DNA of 64,000 bases from contig NZ_JBQHUF010000001.1 in NCBI RefSeq assembly GCF_052065355.1, positions 310,001 to 374,000 of the forward strand, written 5' to 3'. The notes beneath the pieces were generated by a model. It had not been told where the DNA came from, ran no database searches, and worked only from the letters and a program-made list of their open reading frames with translations. Position 1 is the stretch's first letter. Every line of letters starts with the position of its first letter. The position numbers and the translations under genes are program-made. This stretch comes from Flavonifractor sp052065355 (lineage in GTDB: Bacteria > Bacillota > Clostridia > Oscillospirales > Oscillospiraceae). Positions 1 to 7,695 of the stretch are shown piece after piece.

Positions 1-1
1 G

Positions 2-373
2 ACTCTGAAGACCCGGGTGGCGTCGGTGAAGGATGTACCGGCGGGTACTCCGGTGAGTTATGGCTGCACCCATGTGCTGGAGCGTGATACCCGTCTGGCG
101 GCCCTGACCATCGGCTATGCCGACGGCCTGCCCCGGCTGGCCTCTGACCGCTGGCAGGTGGAGATCCACGGGCAGCGAGTGCCCATTGTGGGCCGGGTGT
201 GCATGGATATGTGTATGGTGGATGTGACCGGGCTGGACGTAGTGCCGGGAGATGAGGCGGAAGTCTTTGGGGAACATGTCCCGGTGGAGGAGCTGGCCGA
301 TCTGGCAGGTACTATCCAGTATGAGCTGCTGTGTGCGGTATCCCCTCGGGTCCACCGGGAATACCGGGACTGA
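2..373 (+). CDS. alr: Alanine racemase, C-terminal part (partial at window start)
   Basis: PLP enzyme that interconverts L- and D-alanine and supplies D-Ala for peptidoglycan in the cytoplasm. The frame is open from base 2, so the N-terminal TIM barrel lies outside the window. What remains is the C-terminal beta domain with three family marks: VSYG, carrying the tyrosine that acts as catalytic base; the TIGYADG stretch; and GRVCMDM, followed by GDEAEVFG. It ends in a typical way at VHREY. MazF follows about 200 bp downstream, the arrangement known from Bacillus (alr then ndoAI-ndoA), which supports the family call. The gap 374-574 has no convincing gene; a weak hairpin with a T-rich loop lies near 448-475. 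Confidence 0.93.
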   Translation, partial: TLKTRVASVKDVPAGTPVSYGCTHVLERDTRLAALTIGYADGLPRLASDRWQVEIHGQRVPIVGRVCMDMCMVDVTGLDVVPGDEAEVFGEHVPVEELADLAGTIQYELLCAVSPRVHREYRD

Positions 374-574
374 AGCGCACCAGCCGACAAAACCCGGCAT
401 ACAATGGGCCGGGGAGGAAGCGCCGGCACAGCGGCGGAGTATGAGACGCCCGCCTGTTTTTTGCAGGCAGCGGGTATAAATCCCGCCGCCCCGTGGGAAA
501 ATCATAGTGACCGCGTTACATAGGCCGTGGCCGTGTGACGCAGGTGACTATTTTCCGGCGGAGTGTGAGCTTTT

Positions 575-940
575 GTGGATAACAGCGTAAAACGCGGAGA
601 TATCTTTTATGCCGACCTGAGCCCCGTGGTGGGCAGCGAGCAGGGGGGCGTGCGTCCGGTGCTGATCGTGCAGAACGACACCGGCAACCGGCACAGTCCC
701 ACGGTGATTGCCGCCGCTATCACCTCTCAGACCGGCAAGGCCCGACTGCCCACCCACATCGAGCTCTCGGCCAACACCTACGGACTGCCTAAGGAGTCGG
801 TGGTGCTGCTGGAACAGATCCGGACGCTGGACAAACGGCGGCTGAGAGAGCATATGGGCCGGCTGGACGAAGCGCAGATGCAGCGGGTAGACAACGCCAT
901 CGCGGTCAGCTTCGGACTGCACACGGACACGTTGGTGTAA
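575..940 (+). CDS. mazF: MazF/PemK-family endoribonuclease (EndoA/NdoA-like toxin)
   Basis: Type II toxin family of sequence-specific mRNA endonucleases. The 121-residue protein matches the usual length and keeps the family core: KRGDIFYADLSPVVGSEQ at the N-terminus (the RGD and SEQGG loop binds RNA), RPVLIVQND, PTHIEL and the VLLEQIRTLDKRRL helix region. It closely resembles Bacillus EndoA (YdcE). The start is taken at GTG 575, since the frame opens nearly straight into the conserved KRGD; a weak purine-rich site lies about 12 nt upstream. In Bacillus an antitoxin gene (ndoAI) sits between alr and this gene; here the 200-bp gap holds none. A hairpin follows the stop. Confidence 0.9.
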   Translation: MDNSVKRGDIFYADLSPVVGSEQGGVRPVLIVQNDTGNRHSPTVIAAAITSQTGKARLPTHIELSANTYGLPKESVVLLEQIRTLDKRRLREHMGRLDEAQMQRVDNAIAVSFGLHTDTLV

Positions 941-945
941 ATCAG

Positions 946-972
946 GTGGGGCCGTCTGAACGGCGGCCCCAC
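946..972 (+). terminator. Hairpin after mazF
   Basis: A GC-rich inverted repeat (GTGGGGCC with GGCCCCAC, and an inner GCCGT/ACGGC stem) begins 6 nt after the mazF stop. Only a short T-rich stretch follows, so it may be a weak terminator or an mRNA 3' stabiliser before the next gene. Confidence 0.6.
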
Positions 973-992
973 ATTTAGAAATGGAGGTACAT

Positions 993-1556
993 ATGAAGAA
1001 AAAAGCGTTGCCCGTCCGACTGATTTCCGGCGGCTTGGTGACTCTGGCCCTGGTGGGGGTGGCGGTGGCTGCCGGTCAGCAGGGCAGCCAATCTGACCCG
1101 CTGATCACCCTGAGCTACCTGGAGAAGCAGGTAACTCCCTCCATCCTGTCCCAGGTAGACAGTAAGGTAGCCGCAAAGCAGACCGAGCTGGAGAAAAAGC
1201 TGGAGACCGTGACGGAGAGCTATGTGAAAGAGGTAGAGGACAAACTGGCCGCTTCCGGTGGGACAAGCACCGGCGGACAGACGGGTACCGGCAGCGCTGT
1301 TTATGAGGTGGTTACCCTCAATGCGGGGCAGACCCTGACCGGTGGAGCGGCCTGTGAGTTTCTGCTTCGCAGCGGTACTGCCACCTGTGTCTCCGATTCA
1401 TCTCCCGGCCTGGTGGATATGACCGATGGGACCACACTGGCAAACGGTGGAGCCCTGAAAGCCAATCATCTTTATCTTGGTACCATAGAGGGACGGGGAG
1501 TGAAGGCCTCAACCTCGGTGACCATTATGGTGCGTGGGAGCTATACCATCAAATAA
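993..1556 (+). CDS. Secreted or membrane-anchored protein of unknown function
   Basis: 187 residues. The start at 993 is chosen because GGAGGT lies 5 nt upstream; an in-frame ATG at 981 would precede that site. Residues 1-27 form a signal peptide: positive MKKK, a hydrophobic stretch, then AVAAG as a likely cleavage site. Residues about 40-75 are charged and helical (KQTELEKKLETVTESYVKEVEDKL), so probably a short coiled coil. A Gly/Thr/Ser linker (GGTSTGGQTGTG) joins it to a C-terminal beta-rich domain of about 95 residues containing LNAGQTLTGGAACEFLLRSG. I recall similar unnamed proteins in Clostridia, but no function. It would act outside the membrane. Its terminator suggests a single-gene unit. 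Confidence 0.75.
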   Translation: MKKKALPVRLISGGLVTLALVGVAVAAGQQGSQSDPLITLSYLEKQVTPSILSQVDSKVAAKQTELEKKLETVTESYVKEVEDKLAASGGTSTGGQTGTGSAVYEVVTLNAGQTLTGGAACEFLLRSGTATCVSDSSPGLVDMTDGTTLANGGALKANHLYLGTIEGRGVKASTSVTIMVRGSYTIK

Positions 1557-1560
1557 TCTT

Positions 1561-1590
1561 GAGGGCGCACGAGATCCGTGCGCCCTCTTT
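1561..1590 (+). terminator. Rho-independent terminator
   Basis: Perfect 10-bp stem (GAGGGCGCAC with GTGCGCCCTC), 7-nt loop, then TTT. It starts 4 nt after the stop of the secreted protein. Confidence 0.85.
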
Positions 1591-1649
1591 GTGCATTTCC
1601 GTCCATCCTGTCCGCATAACATGAAGGTGAGAGAAAGGGGGGCGGCGGC

Positions 1650-2195
1650 ATGGAACGGCGGTTTTCACTGGAGGGCGGCCGGGGGTGGCTGACCGTCCGG
1701 GATTCCCAGGGGCGCGCGGAATGTAAAGGCGAATTGCCTGACGATAAAAATGGGCTTTATAAAGGATGGCTTGCCGGTCCTGGTGGCAAAGTACTACTGG
1801 GTACCTTCGTGCCCGAGCAGGGCACACTGCGGTTGTCCCGTACCATGAGTATTGCCGAGCTGGAGCGGCAGGGGGCCTGGCCGCCCACCGGTGGGGAAGC
1901 GGTACTGGCCTATGCAGTGAGGCGGGAGCGTGAGAAGCCGTCTCTGCCTGCGGGCTGGAGCCGGATAGCCGAGCCGGCCCGTCTGATGGGGGAGCCTCTG
2001 CTGGCCCGAGCGTGGGAGGGGGGAGAGGCTTTGTTTTGCAAGGACGAGCAAGGCTTTTTACTTGCCAGAAAATTTCGGACTGACCGGCCGTTCCCTTTGA
2101 CGCCGCTTTTTTGTTTTGCCCAGATCAGGGAACTGGACGGTGTCCCCTATGTGGTTTTTCCATTCCGGCCAGGCGGCTGTCCCCGGCTGGAATAG
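1650..2195 (+). CDS. Hypothetical protein
   Basis: 181 residues, not recognised. The ATG at 1650 has GAGAAAGGGG upstream. There is no signal peptide or membrane segment, so it is probably cytoplasmic. The N-terminal half is beta-rich with a KGELPDDKNGLYKGWL stretch followed by GGKVLLGTFVPEQGTLRLSR; the C-terminal half has an aromatic, hydrophobic tail (PLTPLFCFAQIRELDGVPYVVFPF). Codon use fits the neighbours and the frame is open throughout, so I believe it is coding. It lies just upstream of the Mini-III gene on the same strand, but a 66-bp gap makes co-transcription uncertain. Confidence 0.6.
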   Translation: MERRFSLEGGRGWLTVRDSQGRAECKGELPDDKNGLYKGWLAGPGGKVLLGTFVPEQGTLRLSRTMSIAELERQGAWPPTGGEAVLAYAVRREREKPSLPAGWSRIAEPARLMGEPLLARAWEGGEALFCKDEQGFLLARKFRTDRPFPLTPLFCFAQIRELDGVPYVVFPFRPGGCPRLE

Positions 2196-2261
2196 TTGTT
2201 TTTTCCTGCCGTTTGCGGTATACTTGCATGGCATCAAGTACAAAAGATATGAGGAATCATT

Positions 2262-2678
2262 ATGATCGACTATTTTCATTTGAATGCCCAGCCTGATACC
2301 ATCCAGGGCATCAGCAGTCTGGGGCTGGCCCATCTCGGCGACGGTGTATTTGAGCTGATGGTGCGCTCCTGGCTGTGTCTCCACGGCAAAGCTACCTCCA
2401 AGGGCCTCCATCGTGCCACTGTGCGCTATGTGGCCGCCCCTGCCCAGGCCCGGGCGGTAGAGAAGATCCTGCCCCTGCTGGACGAGGCGGAGGGGGACGT
2501 CTTCCGCCGGGGCCGCAATACCAGCCCCCACAGCGTGCCGCAAAACGCCACCCGGGCGGACTATCAGGCTGCCACCGGTTTGGAGGCTCTGTTCGGCTGG
2601 CTGTGGCTTCAGGGACGTACAGACCGGCTCAACCAGCTTTTTGCCGTGATGATGGAGGAGGATGAAGCATGCCGTTAG
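2262..2678 (+). CDS. mrnC: Mini-ribonuclease III
   Basis: Double-strand-specific RNase of the RNase III fold without a dsRNA-binding domain. In Bacillus it matures the ends of 23S rRNA. At 138 residues it has the right length. The signature ALAHLGDGVFELMVR-like segment (here GLAHLGDGVFELMVR, residues about 20-34) holds the catalytic Asp, and the second acidic helix is ATGLEALFGWLWL. The RGRN motif (FRRGRNT) is also typical. The stop overlaps the rqcH start by 10 nt, so the two are probably translationally coupled. Confidence 0.93.
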   Translation: MIDYFHLNAQPDTIQGISSLGLAHLGDGVFELMVRSWLCLHGKATSKGLHRATVRYVAAPAQARAVEKILPLLDEAEGDVFRRGRNTSPHSVPQNATRADYQAATGLEALFGWLWLQGRTDRLNQLFAVMMEEDEACR

Positions 2679-4393
2679 ACGCTTTGTGCCTCACCGCCGT
2701 GGCGGAGGAGCTTCGCCCTGTTCTGGAGGGTGCCAAGATCGACAAGATCTACCAGCCCACCCGGGATGAGGTAGTGCTCTTTCTGCGGGGTCAGGGGGAG
2801 AACGTGCGCCTGCTCCTCTCCGCTAACCCCGGCCATCCCCGGGCCCATCTTACCACCCTGACCCGGGAGAACCCGGACAAGCCCCCCATGTTCTGCATGC
2901 TGCTGCGCAAACATCTGCTGGGAGGTCGAATTCTGGAGCTGAACCAGCCCCCTCTGGAGCGTATCCTGGACTTTAAGCTGGAGACCATTGACGAGTTGGG
3001 AGACCGGGTAGAGCGCCGCTTGGTATTGGAGGCCATGGGCCGCAGTGCCAACCTGATCCTGCTGGATGGAGAGGGACGTATCATCGACTGTATCCGCCGC
3101 ATCGACGGGGATATTTCCCGGGGACAGCGGCAGGTACTGCCCGGCCTGTTTTACCGCCAGCCTCCGGCACCTGACAAGTTAAACCCGTTTACACTAAATG
3201 AGGAGCAGCTGCTGGCGGCTCTCGAAAATCCCACTCAGAAAGAGCCGGAAAAGCTGCTGATGGACACATTTACCGGCCTTTCTCCCCTGATTGCCCGGGA
3301 GATTGCCTTCCGGGCCGGAGGGGCTGAGGGCCTGTGCGGAGCGTTGCTCAAACTACGAAATGATGTAAATGAAAATAACTTTACACCATGTCTGCTGGTA
3401 CGGGAGGGCAAAGCGGTAGACTTTTCCTTCCTGCCTATCCTACAATATGGTCCTGAGACAGAGAGCATCCGGCAGGAGAGCTTTTCCGCCATGCTGGACG
3501 GTTTTTATGAGCGCCGGGAAGCGGCGGAGCGGGTCAAGCAGCGGGGCCAGGATCTGGTGAAGACGGTGACCAACGCCCGGGATCGGACTGCCCGCAAGCT
3601 GGCCAATCAGGAGAAGGAACTGGTGGCCACTTTAGACCGGGAGAAGCTGCGGGAGCAGGGCGATATCATCACTTCCAACCTGCATGCCATGGAGAAGGGC
3701 ATGACGGTGTTGAAGGCTATGAACTTCTATGATCCGGAGTGCCGGGAGATTGAAATCAAACTGGATCCCCTTCTCACGCCTCAGCAGAACGCCGCAAAGT
3801 ACTATAAGGACTATAACAAGGCCAAGACGGCTGAAAAGATGCTAACCCTTCAAATCGAGAAGGGTGAAAAGGAATTGGAATATCTGAACAGTGTGCTGGA
3901 GAACCTGGAACTGGCGGAAGGGGAGCGGGACCTGGGGGAGATCCGCCAGGAACTCACTGATACCGGTTACCTCCGCCGGGCCAAGACTGCCGCCAAGCGG
4001 GAAAAGCGGGTGGCAGGCAAGCCCATGGAGTTCCGATCCAGCACCGGTCTGCGGATCACCGTGGGCAAGAACAACAGCCAGAATGACCAGCTTACCACCA
4101 AGATGGCGTATAAGAGCGATATCTGGCTCCATACCCAGAAGATCCACGGCTCCCACGTGATTCTGTGGCTGGAGGGGGGCGAGGCCGACGCCCAGAGCCT
4201 TACAGAGGCGGCGGTGCTGGCAGCTACCTTCTCCCAGGCCAGGGAGAGCACCCGAGTGCCGGTGGACTACACCCCGGTGAAATATGTAAAGAAGCCCGCC
4301 GGGGCCCGGCCCGGCATGGTGATCTATACCACCTACCAGACCGCCGTGGTGGATCCGGACCCGGAGCTGGCCAAGCGTCTGCGGGTCAAATAG
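2669..4393 (+). CDS. rqcH: Ribosome quality-control factor RqcH (NFACT/FbpA family)
   Basis: Binds stalled 50S subunits with peptidyl-tRNA and recruits tRNA-Ala to add C-terminal alanine tails for degradation. 574 residues, the normal length. The N-terminal NFACT-N domain begins MPLDALCLTAVAEEL and includes PPMFCMLLRKHLLGGRI. A HhH region follows, then a long coiled coil (about residues 285-430, KQRGQDLVKTVTNARDRTARKLANQEKEL), and a C-terminal NFACT-R domain with SDIWLHTQKIHGSHVIL. The older name, fibronectin-binding protein, is historical. It overlaps mrnC by 10 nt. Confidence 0.93.
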   Translation: MPLDALCLTAVAEELRPVLEGAKIDKIYQPTRDEVVLFLRGQGENVRLLLSANPGHPRAHLTTLTRENPDKPPMFCMLLRKHLLGGRILELNQPPLERILDFKLETIDELGDRVERRLVLEAMGRSANLILLDGEGRIIDCIRRIDGDISRGQRQVLPGLFYRQPPAPDKLNPFTLNEEQLLAALENPTQKEPEKLLMDTFTGLSPLIAREIAFRAGGAEGLCGALLKLRNDVNENNFTPCLLVREGKAVDFSFLPILQYGPETESIRQESFSAMLDGFYERREAAERVKQRGQDLVKTVTNARDRTARKLANQEKELVATLDREKLREQGDIITSNLHAMEKGMTVLKAMNFYDPECREIEIKLDPLLTPQQNAAKYYKDYNKAKTAEKMLTLQIEKGEKELEYLNSVLENLELAEGERDLGEIRQELTDTGYLRRAKTAAKREKRVAGKPMEFRSSTGLRITVGKNNSQNDQLTTKMAYKSDIWLHTQKIHGSHVILWLEGGEADAQSLTEAAVLAATFSQARESTRVPVDYTPVKYVKKPAGARPGMVIYTTYQTAVVDPDPELAKRLRVK

Positions 4394-4418
4394 GCGTCCT
4401 TTCAGGAGGAAAATAAAG

Positions 4419-5105
4419 ATGGAGACCTATCATATTTTAGTGGTGGAGGACGATCCGGACATCAACAAGCTGCTGTGCCGGGTGCTGACTGGTGCCGGCT
4501 ATGACTGCCGCCCGGCCTATTCCGGCAGCGAAGCGGCTCTGTGGACGGGCCAGTACGACTACGACCTGATCCTGTTGGACCTGATGCTGCCCGGCCTGAC
4601 TGGTGAGGAACTTATTACCCAGCTGCGCCAGCGCAAGACCATGCCTATCATCGTCCTCTCCGCCAAGACCGGCCTGGAAGACCGAGTGAATGTGCTTAAA
4701 CTGGGTGCCGATGATTTTATCCCCAAACCCTTTGACAACGCTGAGGTGCTGGCCCGGGTGGAGGCCCAGCTGCGCCGATACCACCAGTTCTCCGGCACGG
4801 TGGGTGGCAGTGTGCTTACCCACGGAGATCTGGTGCTGGATAAGGAGAGCGTGACGGTGACGGCGGCAGGCAAGCCGGTGGCGGTCACTGCCCGGGAGTT
4901 CCATATCCTGACTCTGCTGATGGAGCACCCCAAGAAGGTGTTTACCCGGGAGCAGCTCTACCAGCAGGTGTGGGATGGAACCTATATGGGGGACGACAAC
5001 ACGGTGAACGTCCATATTTCCAACCTGCGCTCCAAACTGGCTAAAGCCAGCCCTACCGAGTACATCAAAACGGTGTGGGGTATTGGCTTCAAGATGTGTG
5101 ATTAA
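4419..5105 (+). CDS. OmpR/PhoB-family response regulator
   Basis: 228 residues. Receiver domain (1-120): acidic pocket VVEDDPD, phospho-acceptor Asp in LILLDLMLPG, conserved Thr/Ser in IVLSAK, and Lys in IPKPFDN. The C-terminal winged helix (about 130-228) has REFHILTLLMEHPKKVFTRE, with the recognition part in DNTVNVHISNLRSKL. It is followed by an ABC exporter and then a histidine kinase at 7696-8598, the likely cognate partner. This is the gene set of Clostridia and Bacillus antimicrobial-peptide or envelope-stress modules. AGGAGG lies upstream of the ATG. Confidence 0.9.
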   Translation: METYHILVVEDDPDINKLLCRVLTGAGYDCRPAYSGSEAALWTGQYDYDLILLDLMLPGLTGEELITQLRQRKTMPIIVLSAKTGLEDRVNVLKLGADDFIPKPFDNAEVLARVEAQLRRYHQFSGTVGGSVLTHGDLVLDKESVTVTAAGKPVAVTAREFHILTLLMEHPKKVFTREQLYQQVWDGTYMGDDNTVNVHISNLRSKLAKASPTEYIKTVWGIGFKMCD

Positions 5106-5137
5106 GACTTTCTTCACCTTTGCTTAAAGGCTGATTA

Positions 5138-5166
5138 TTGACTTGCCGCTATACTGGCATCACAAT
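5138..5166 (+). promoter_or_regulatory. Possible promoter of the ABC exporter operon
   Basis: TTGACT and CACAAT separated by 17 nt lie 23 nt before the ATPase start. The -35 is good and the -10 is weak, as expected for a promoter needing an activator such as the preceding response regulator. This is inference from sequence only. Confidence 0.4.
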
Positions 5167-5188
5167 CCAAGAGAAAGGCTGATGCCGT

Positions 5189-6112
5189 ATGACACAAGAA
5201 GTATTGGTGACCCACGGGCTCACCAAGCGATATGGGAACCGGCCGGTGGTGGACCGGGTGGACCTGACGGTGGAGAAGGGCCAGATCTACGGCCTGGTGG
5301 GCCGCAACGGAGCGGGCAAGACCACCCTGATCCGCATGGTGACGGGACAGACCATCCCCTCCGGCGGGGAGCTGAACCTGTTCGGCGCCACCAGCGGACA
5401 TGAGCTTGCCGCCATGCGTGCCCGCACAGGAGTGATGGTGGAGACGCCCAGCTTTTACCCTTATCTTACAGCCCGGCAGAATTTAGAGTACTACCGCATC
5501 CAGCGGGGCATCCCCGGCAGCCGGGTGGTGGACCAGGTGCTGGAGGAGGTAGACCTGGCGGACACAGGGAAGAAGACGTTTAAGAACTTTTCCCTGGGCA
5601 TGAAGCAGCGGATGGGCCTGGCCCTGGCACTGATGAATCGGCCTGATTTCCTGCTGCTGGACGAGCCCATCAGCGGCTTGGACCCGGAGGGCATCGTGGA
5701 GTTTCGCAACCTGCTGCTCCGCCTGAACCAGGAGCAGCAGACCACCATCCTTATTTCCAGCCACATCCTGCCTGAGCTGGCCAATCTGGCCACCTGCTAC
5801 GGCTTCATTGACAACGGTGTAATGCTGGAGCAGATCAGTGCCCAGGCCCTGCAGGAGAAGTGTCGGGCCTGTATCGAAGTACAGGTGGACGATGTCTCCC
5901 AGGCGTCCCTGATTTTGGAGAAGACGCTGGGTGTCCGGGATTACGAGGTGCTGCCCGGCAACATTGTCCGGCTGTACAGCTGCCTGGATCAGCCCCAGCA
6001 GGTGTCCCGCGTTTTGGTGGAGGGCGGCGCTGCTCTGCTATCTATCGAGAGCCGTGGGGCCAATCTGGAGGACTACTTCCTGTCCATGATCGGAGGTGTC
6101 CGCCATGCGTAA
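5189..6112 (+). CDS. ABC transporter ATP-binding protein (BcrA/lantibiotic-immunity type)
   Basis: Cytoplasmic ATPase of an ABC-2 exporter, 307 residues. Walker A is GRNGAGKTT (about residue 38), the signature loop is FSLGMKQRMGLALAL (a SLGMKQR variant typical of the BcrA/NatA group), and Walker B is FLLLDEPISGLDPEG, followed by the H-loop ISSHIL. A C-terminal extension of about 90 residues (from IEVQVDD onward) is usual in this group. The stop overlaps the first permease start, so they form an operon. Drug or antimicrobial peptide export is inferred from the two-component neighbours; the substrate is unknown. Confidence 0.9.
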   Translation: MTQEVLVTHGLTKRYGNRPVVDRVDLTVEKGQIYGLVGRNGAGKTTLIRMVTGQTIPSGGELNLFGATSGHELAAMRARTGVMVETPSFYPYLTARQNLEYYRIQRGIPGSRVVDQVLEEVDLADTGKKTFKNFSLGMKQRMGLALALMNRPDFLLLDEPISGLDPEGIVEFRNLLLRLNQEQQTTILISSHILPELANLATCYGFIDNGVMLEQISAQALQEKCRACIEVQVDDVSQASLILEKTLGVRDYEVLPGNIVRLYSCLDQPQQVSRVLVEGGAALLSIESRGANLEDYFLSMIGGVRHA

Positions 6113-6860
6113 CTATCTGGCTGCCGAGTGCTATAAGGTTTTTCGGAGAAAGTACCTCTACCTCACCCTGATCGTTGTTCTGGCCCTGGAAGGGGTGCTG
6201 CTGTGGGGCTGCTGGCTCACCAGCTCCTGGGGCAATGAGGGTATGAACTTCTATTCCGCCTCCACGCTGGTGGCTGCCATGTTGAGCATCGGTGTATATG
6301 CGACCATCCTCACCTGTGACATGGTTTTTTCCGAACAGTATAAGCAGAACACCATGAAAAACGAGGTGGCCTACGGCCTGCCCCGGGTGCGGATCTACCT
6401 GGGCAAGCTGGCAGTCTCCGCTCTGGTGTCCATCCTGGCCGCTGTAGTGATGGTGGTGCTGTATGTAGCCGGCTGCTGGGCGCTGCTTCCTCATGGGGAT
6501 ACGGATGCCGCAGCGCTGACCCTCATCGGGTACAGCCTACTGGGCGCTTTTCCCCTGTGGCTGGCAGCTCAGGGGATCACCATGGCTTGTTATTTCATAG
6601 TACGCAACACCACATTGGCCGCCTTTGTCAGCGTGGGTCTGCTGGGCGTAGTGCCGGGTATCCTCCAGGCTCTGGGACTGCTGTTCCATCCGGTGTTTGA
6701 GAGGGTGCGTCAGCTGATGCCTACGGTTATGTTGGAAAAGCTGCCTAATGTGGCCTTCCGCATGGACTACGTGGGCCTGTGCTGGCTGGTGGGCATCGTC
6801 CTGTTGGTCCTGTCCATCGTGGTGGGACTGGTGGCATTTCAGAAAAAGGAGATCCGCTGA
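6105..6860 (+). CDS. ABC-2 type transporter permease 1
   Basis: 251-residue integral membrane subunit. The ATG at 6105 is chosen: CGGAGGT lies 7 nt upstream and the start overlaps the ATPase stop (the ATG at 6105 precedes the TAA at 6110-6112); an upstream GTG at 6096 sits inside the ribosome site. About six hydrophobic segments are visible, for example LYLTLIVVLALEGVLLWGC and ALVSILAAVVMVVLYVAG. The motif NTMKNEVAYGLPRVRIYLGKL matches the cytoplasmic loop of BcrB/lantibiotic-immunity permeases, and the second permease repeats it. Works with the 5189-6112 ATPase. Confidence 0.87.
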   Translation: MRNYLAAECYKVFRRKYLYLTLIVVLALEGVLLWGCWLTSSWGNEGMNFYSASTLVAAMLSIGVYATILTCDMVFSEQYKQNTMKNEVAYGLPRVRIYLGKLAVSALVSILAAVVMVVLYVAGCWALLPHGDTDAAALTLIGYSLLGAFPLWLAAQGITMACYFIVRNTTLAAFVSVGLLGVVPGILQALGLLFHPVFERVRQLMPTVMLEKLPNVAFRMDYVGLCWLVGIVLLVLSIVVGLVAFQKKEIR

Positions 6861-6890
6861 ACGGATCGAACTGCCGGGAGGGAAGCAGGC

Positions 6891-7634
6891 GTGCTCAACT
6901 ACATCAAGGCCGAGTTGTGGAAGGCCCTGCACCACCGGATTACCTGGGGCATGACCATTTTCCTGGTCCTGTGTACTGCACTGTTTGGATTTTTGATGAA
7001 CAGTGCCAACTATGCGGAATTGGTGGGCGCAGTCAGTGTGACAATGCTGACGGGGATGCTGGTGGTGCCCCTGCTGGTCCAAGTAGTGGATGGGAACAAG
7101 GGTGAAACCCTGAAAAATGAGATCTCCTTTGGCCTGAATAGGGGAAGAATTTACAACGGTAAGCTGTTGGCTGGCTTGCTGCTAGGTATGGCTTTGTGCG
7201 TCATTTTGGTGGCCGGACTCCTAGCTATCTGTTTTCCGCTGCTGCCTCACGATAATTTGGAGCAGGAGCACGTATCGCTTGGGGTACTGGGCTTCTGCCT
7301 GCTGGGTGCCCTGCCGATATGGTGTGGGATGCTTGCCCTGTGCCACGCCATGGCAGTGGCATTCCCAGGAACCGCCGTTTGGATGACGGCCTATTATCTG
7401 GTCTTTTTTGTAGGTCAGCCCATTCTGGCGGCATTGTCTTCTCTGTTTACTGGGGGACGGGTTTCGCCGTTGCTTCAGGCGATCCTGATGCCGTATACGC
7501 TGTTGATGCCGCCCTATTTGTCCGGCTGGCTCACCTGGAAGTACCAGCTCTGGTGCTGGGGGATCGGTTTGGGCTGGGGGGCAGCCAGCACTGCCGTAGG
7601 ATCGCTTTGGTTTTTCCGGCGGGATATTCGATAA
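6891..7634 (+). CDS. ABC-2 type transporter permease 2
   Basis: 247-residue membrane protein, paralogous to the preceding permease: the loop ETLKNEISFGLNRGRIYNGKL matches ETMKNEV-type loops, and both have about six hydrophobic helices. The start is a GTG preceded by GGGAGGG. The two permeases probably form a heterodimer with the shared ATPase. A strong terminator follows, which separates the exporter from the downstream kinase. Confidence 0.87.
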   Translation: MLNYIKAELWKALHHRITWGMTIFLVLCTALFGFLMNSANYAELVGAVSVTMLTGMLVVPLLVQVVDGNKGETLKNEISFGLNRGRIYNGKLLAGLLLGMALCVILVAGLLAICFPLLPHDNLEQEHVSLGVLGFCLLGALPIWCGMLALCHAMAVAFPGTAVWMTAYYLVFFVGQPILAALSSLFTGGRVSPLLQAILMPYTLLMPPYLSGWLTWKYQLWCWGIGLGWGAASTAVGSLWFFRRDIR

Positions 7635-7643
7635 ATACAAAAA

Positions 7644-7668
7644 GGCGCGCCCGGATTCCGGGCGCGCC
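7644..7668 (+). terminator. Terminator after the ABC exporter
   Basis: Perfect GC-rich stem (GGCGCGCCCGG with CCGGGCGCGCC, 3-nt loop) starts 9 nt after the permease stop and 28 nt before the kinase start. The T-tract is poor, so read-through to the kinase is possible. Confidence 0.7.
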
Positions 7669-7695
7669 CTTGGTCTATTCAAGGGGGCGTGAGAA

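Noticed and set aside
374..574. Antitoxin gene for mazF
   Set aside because: All short frames here lack a ribosome site and have no ribbon-helix-helix or AbrB-type pattern.
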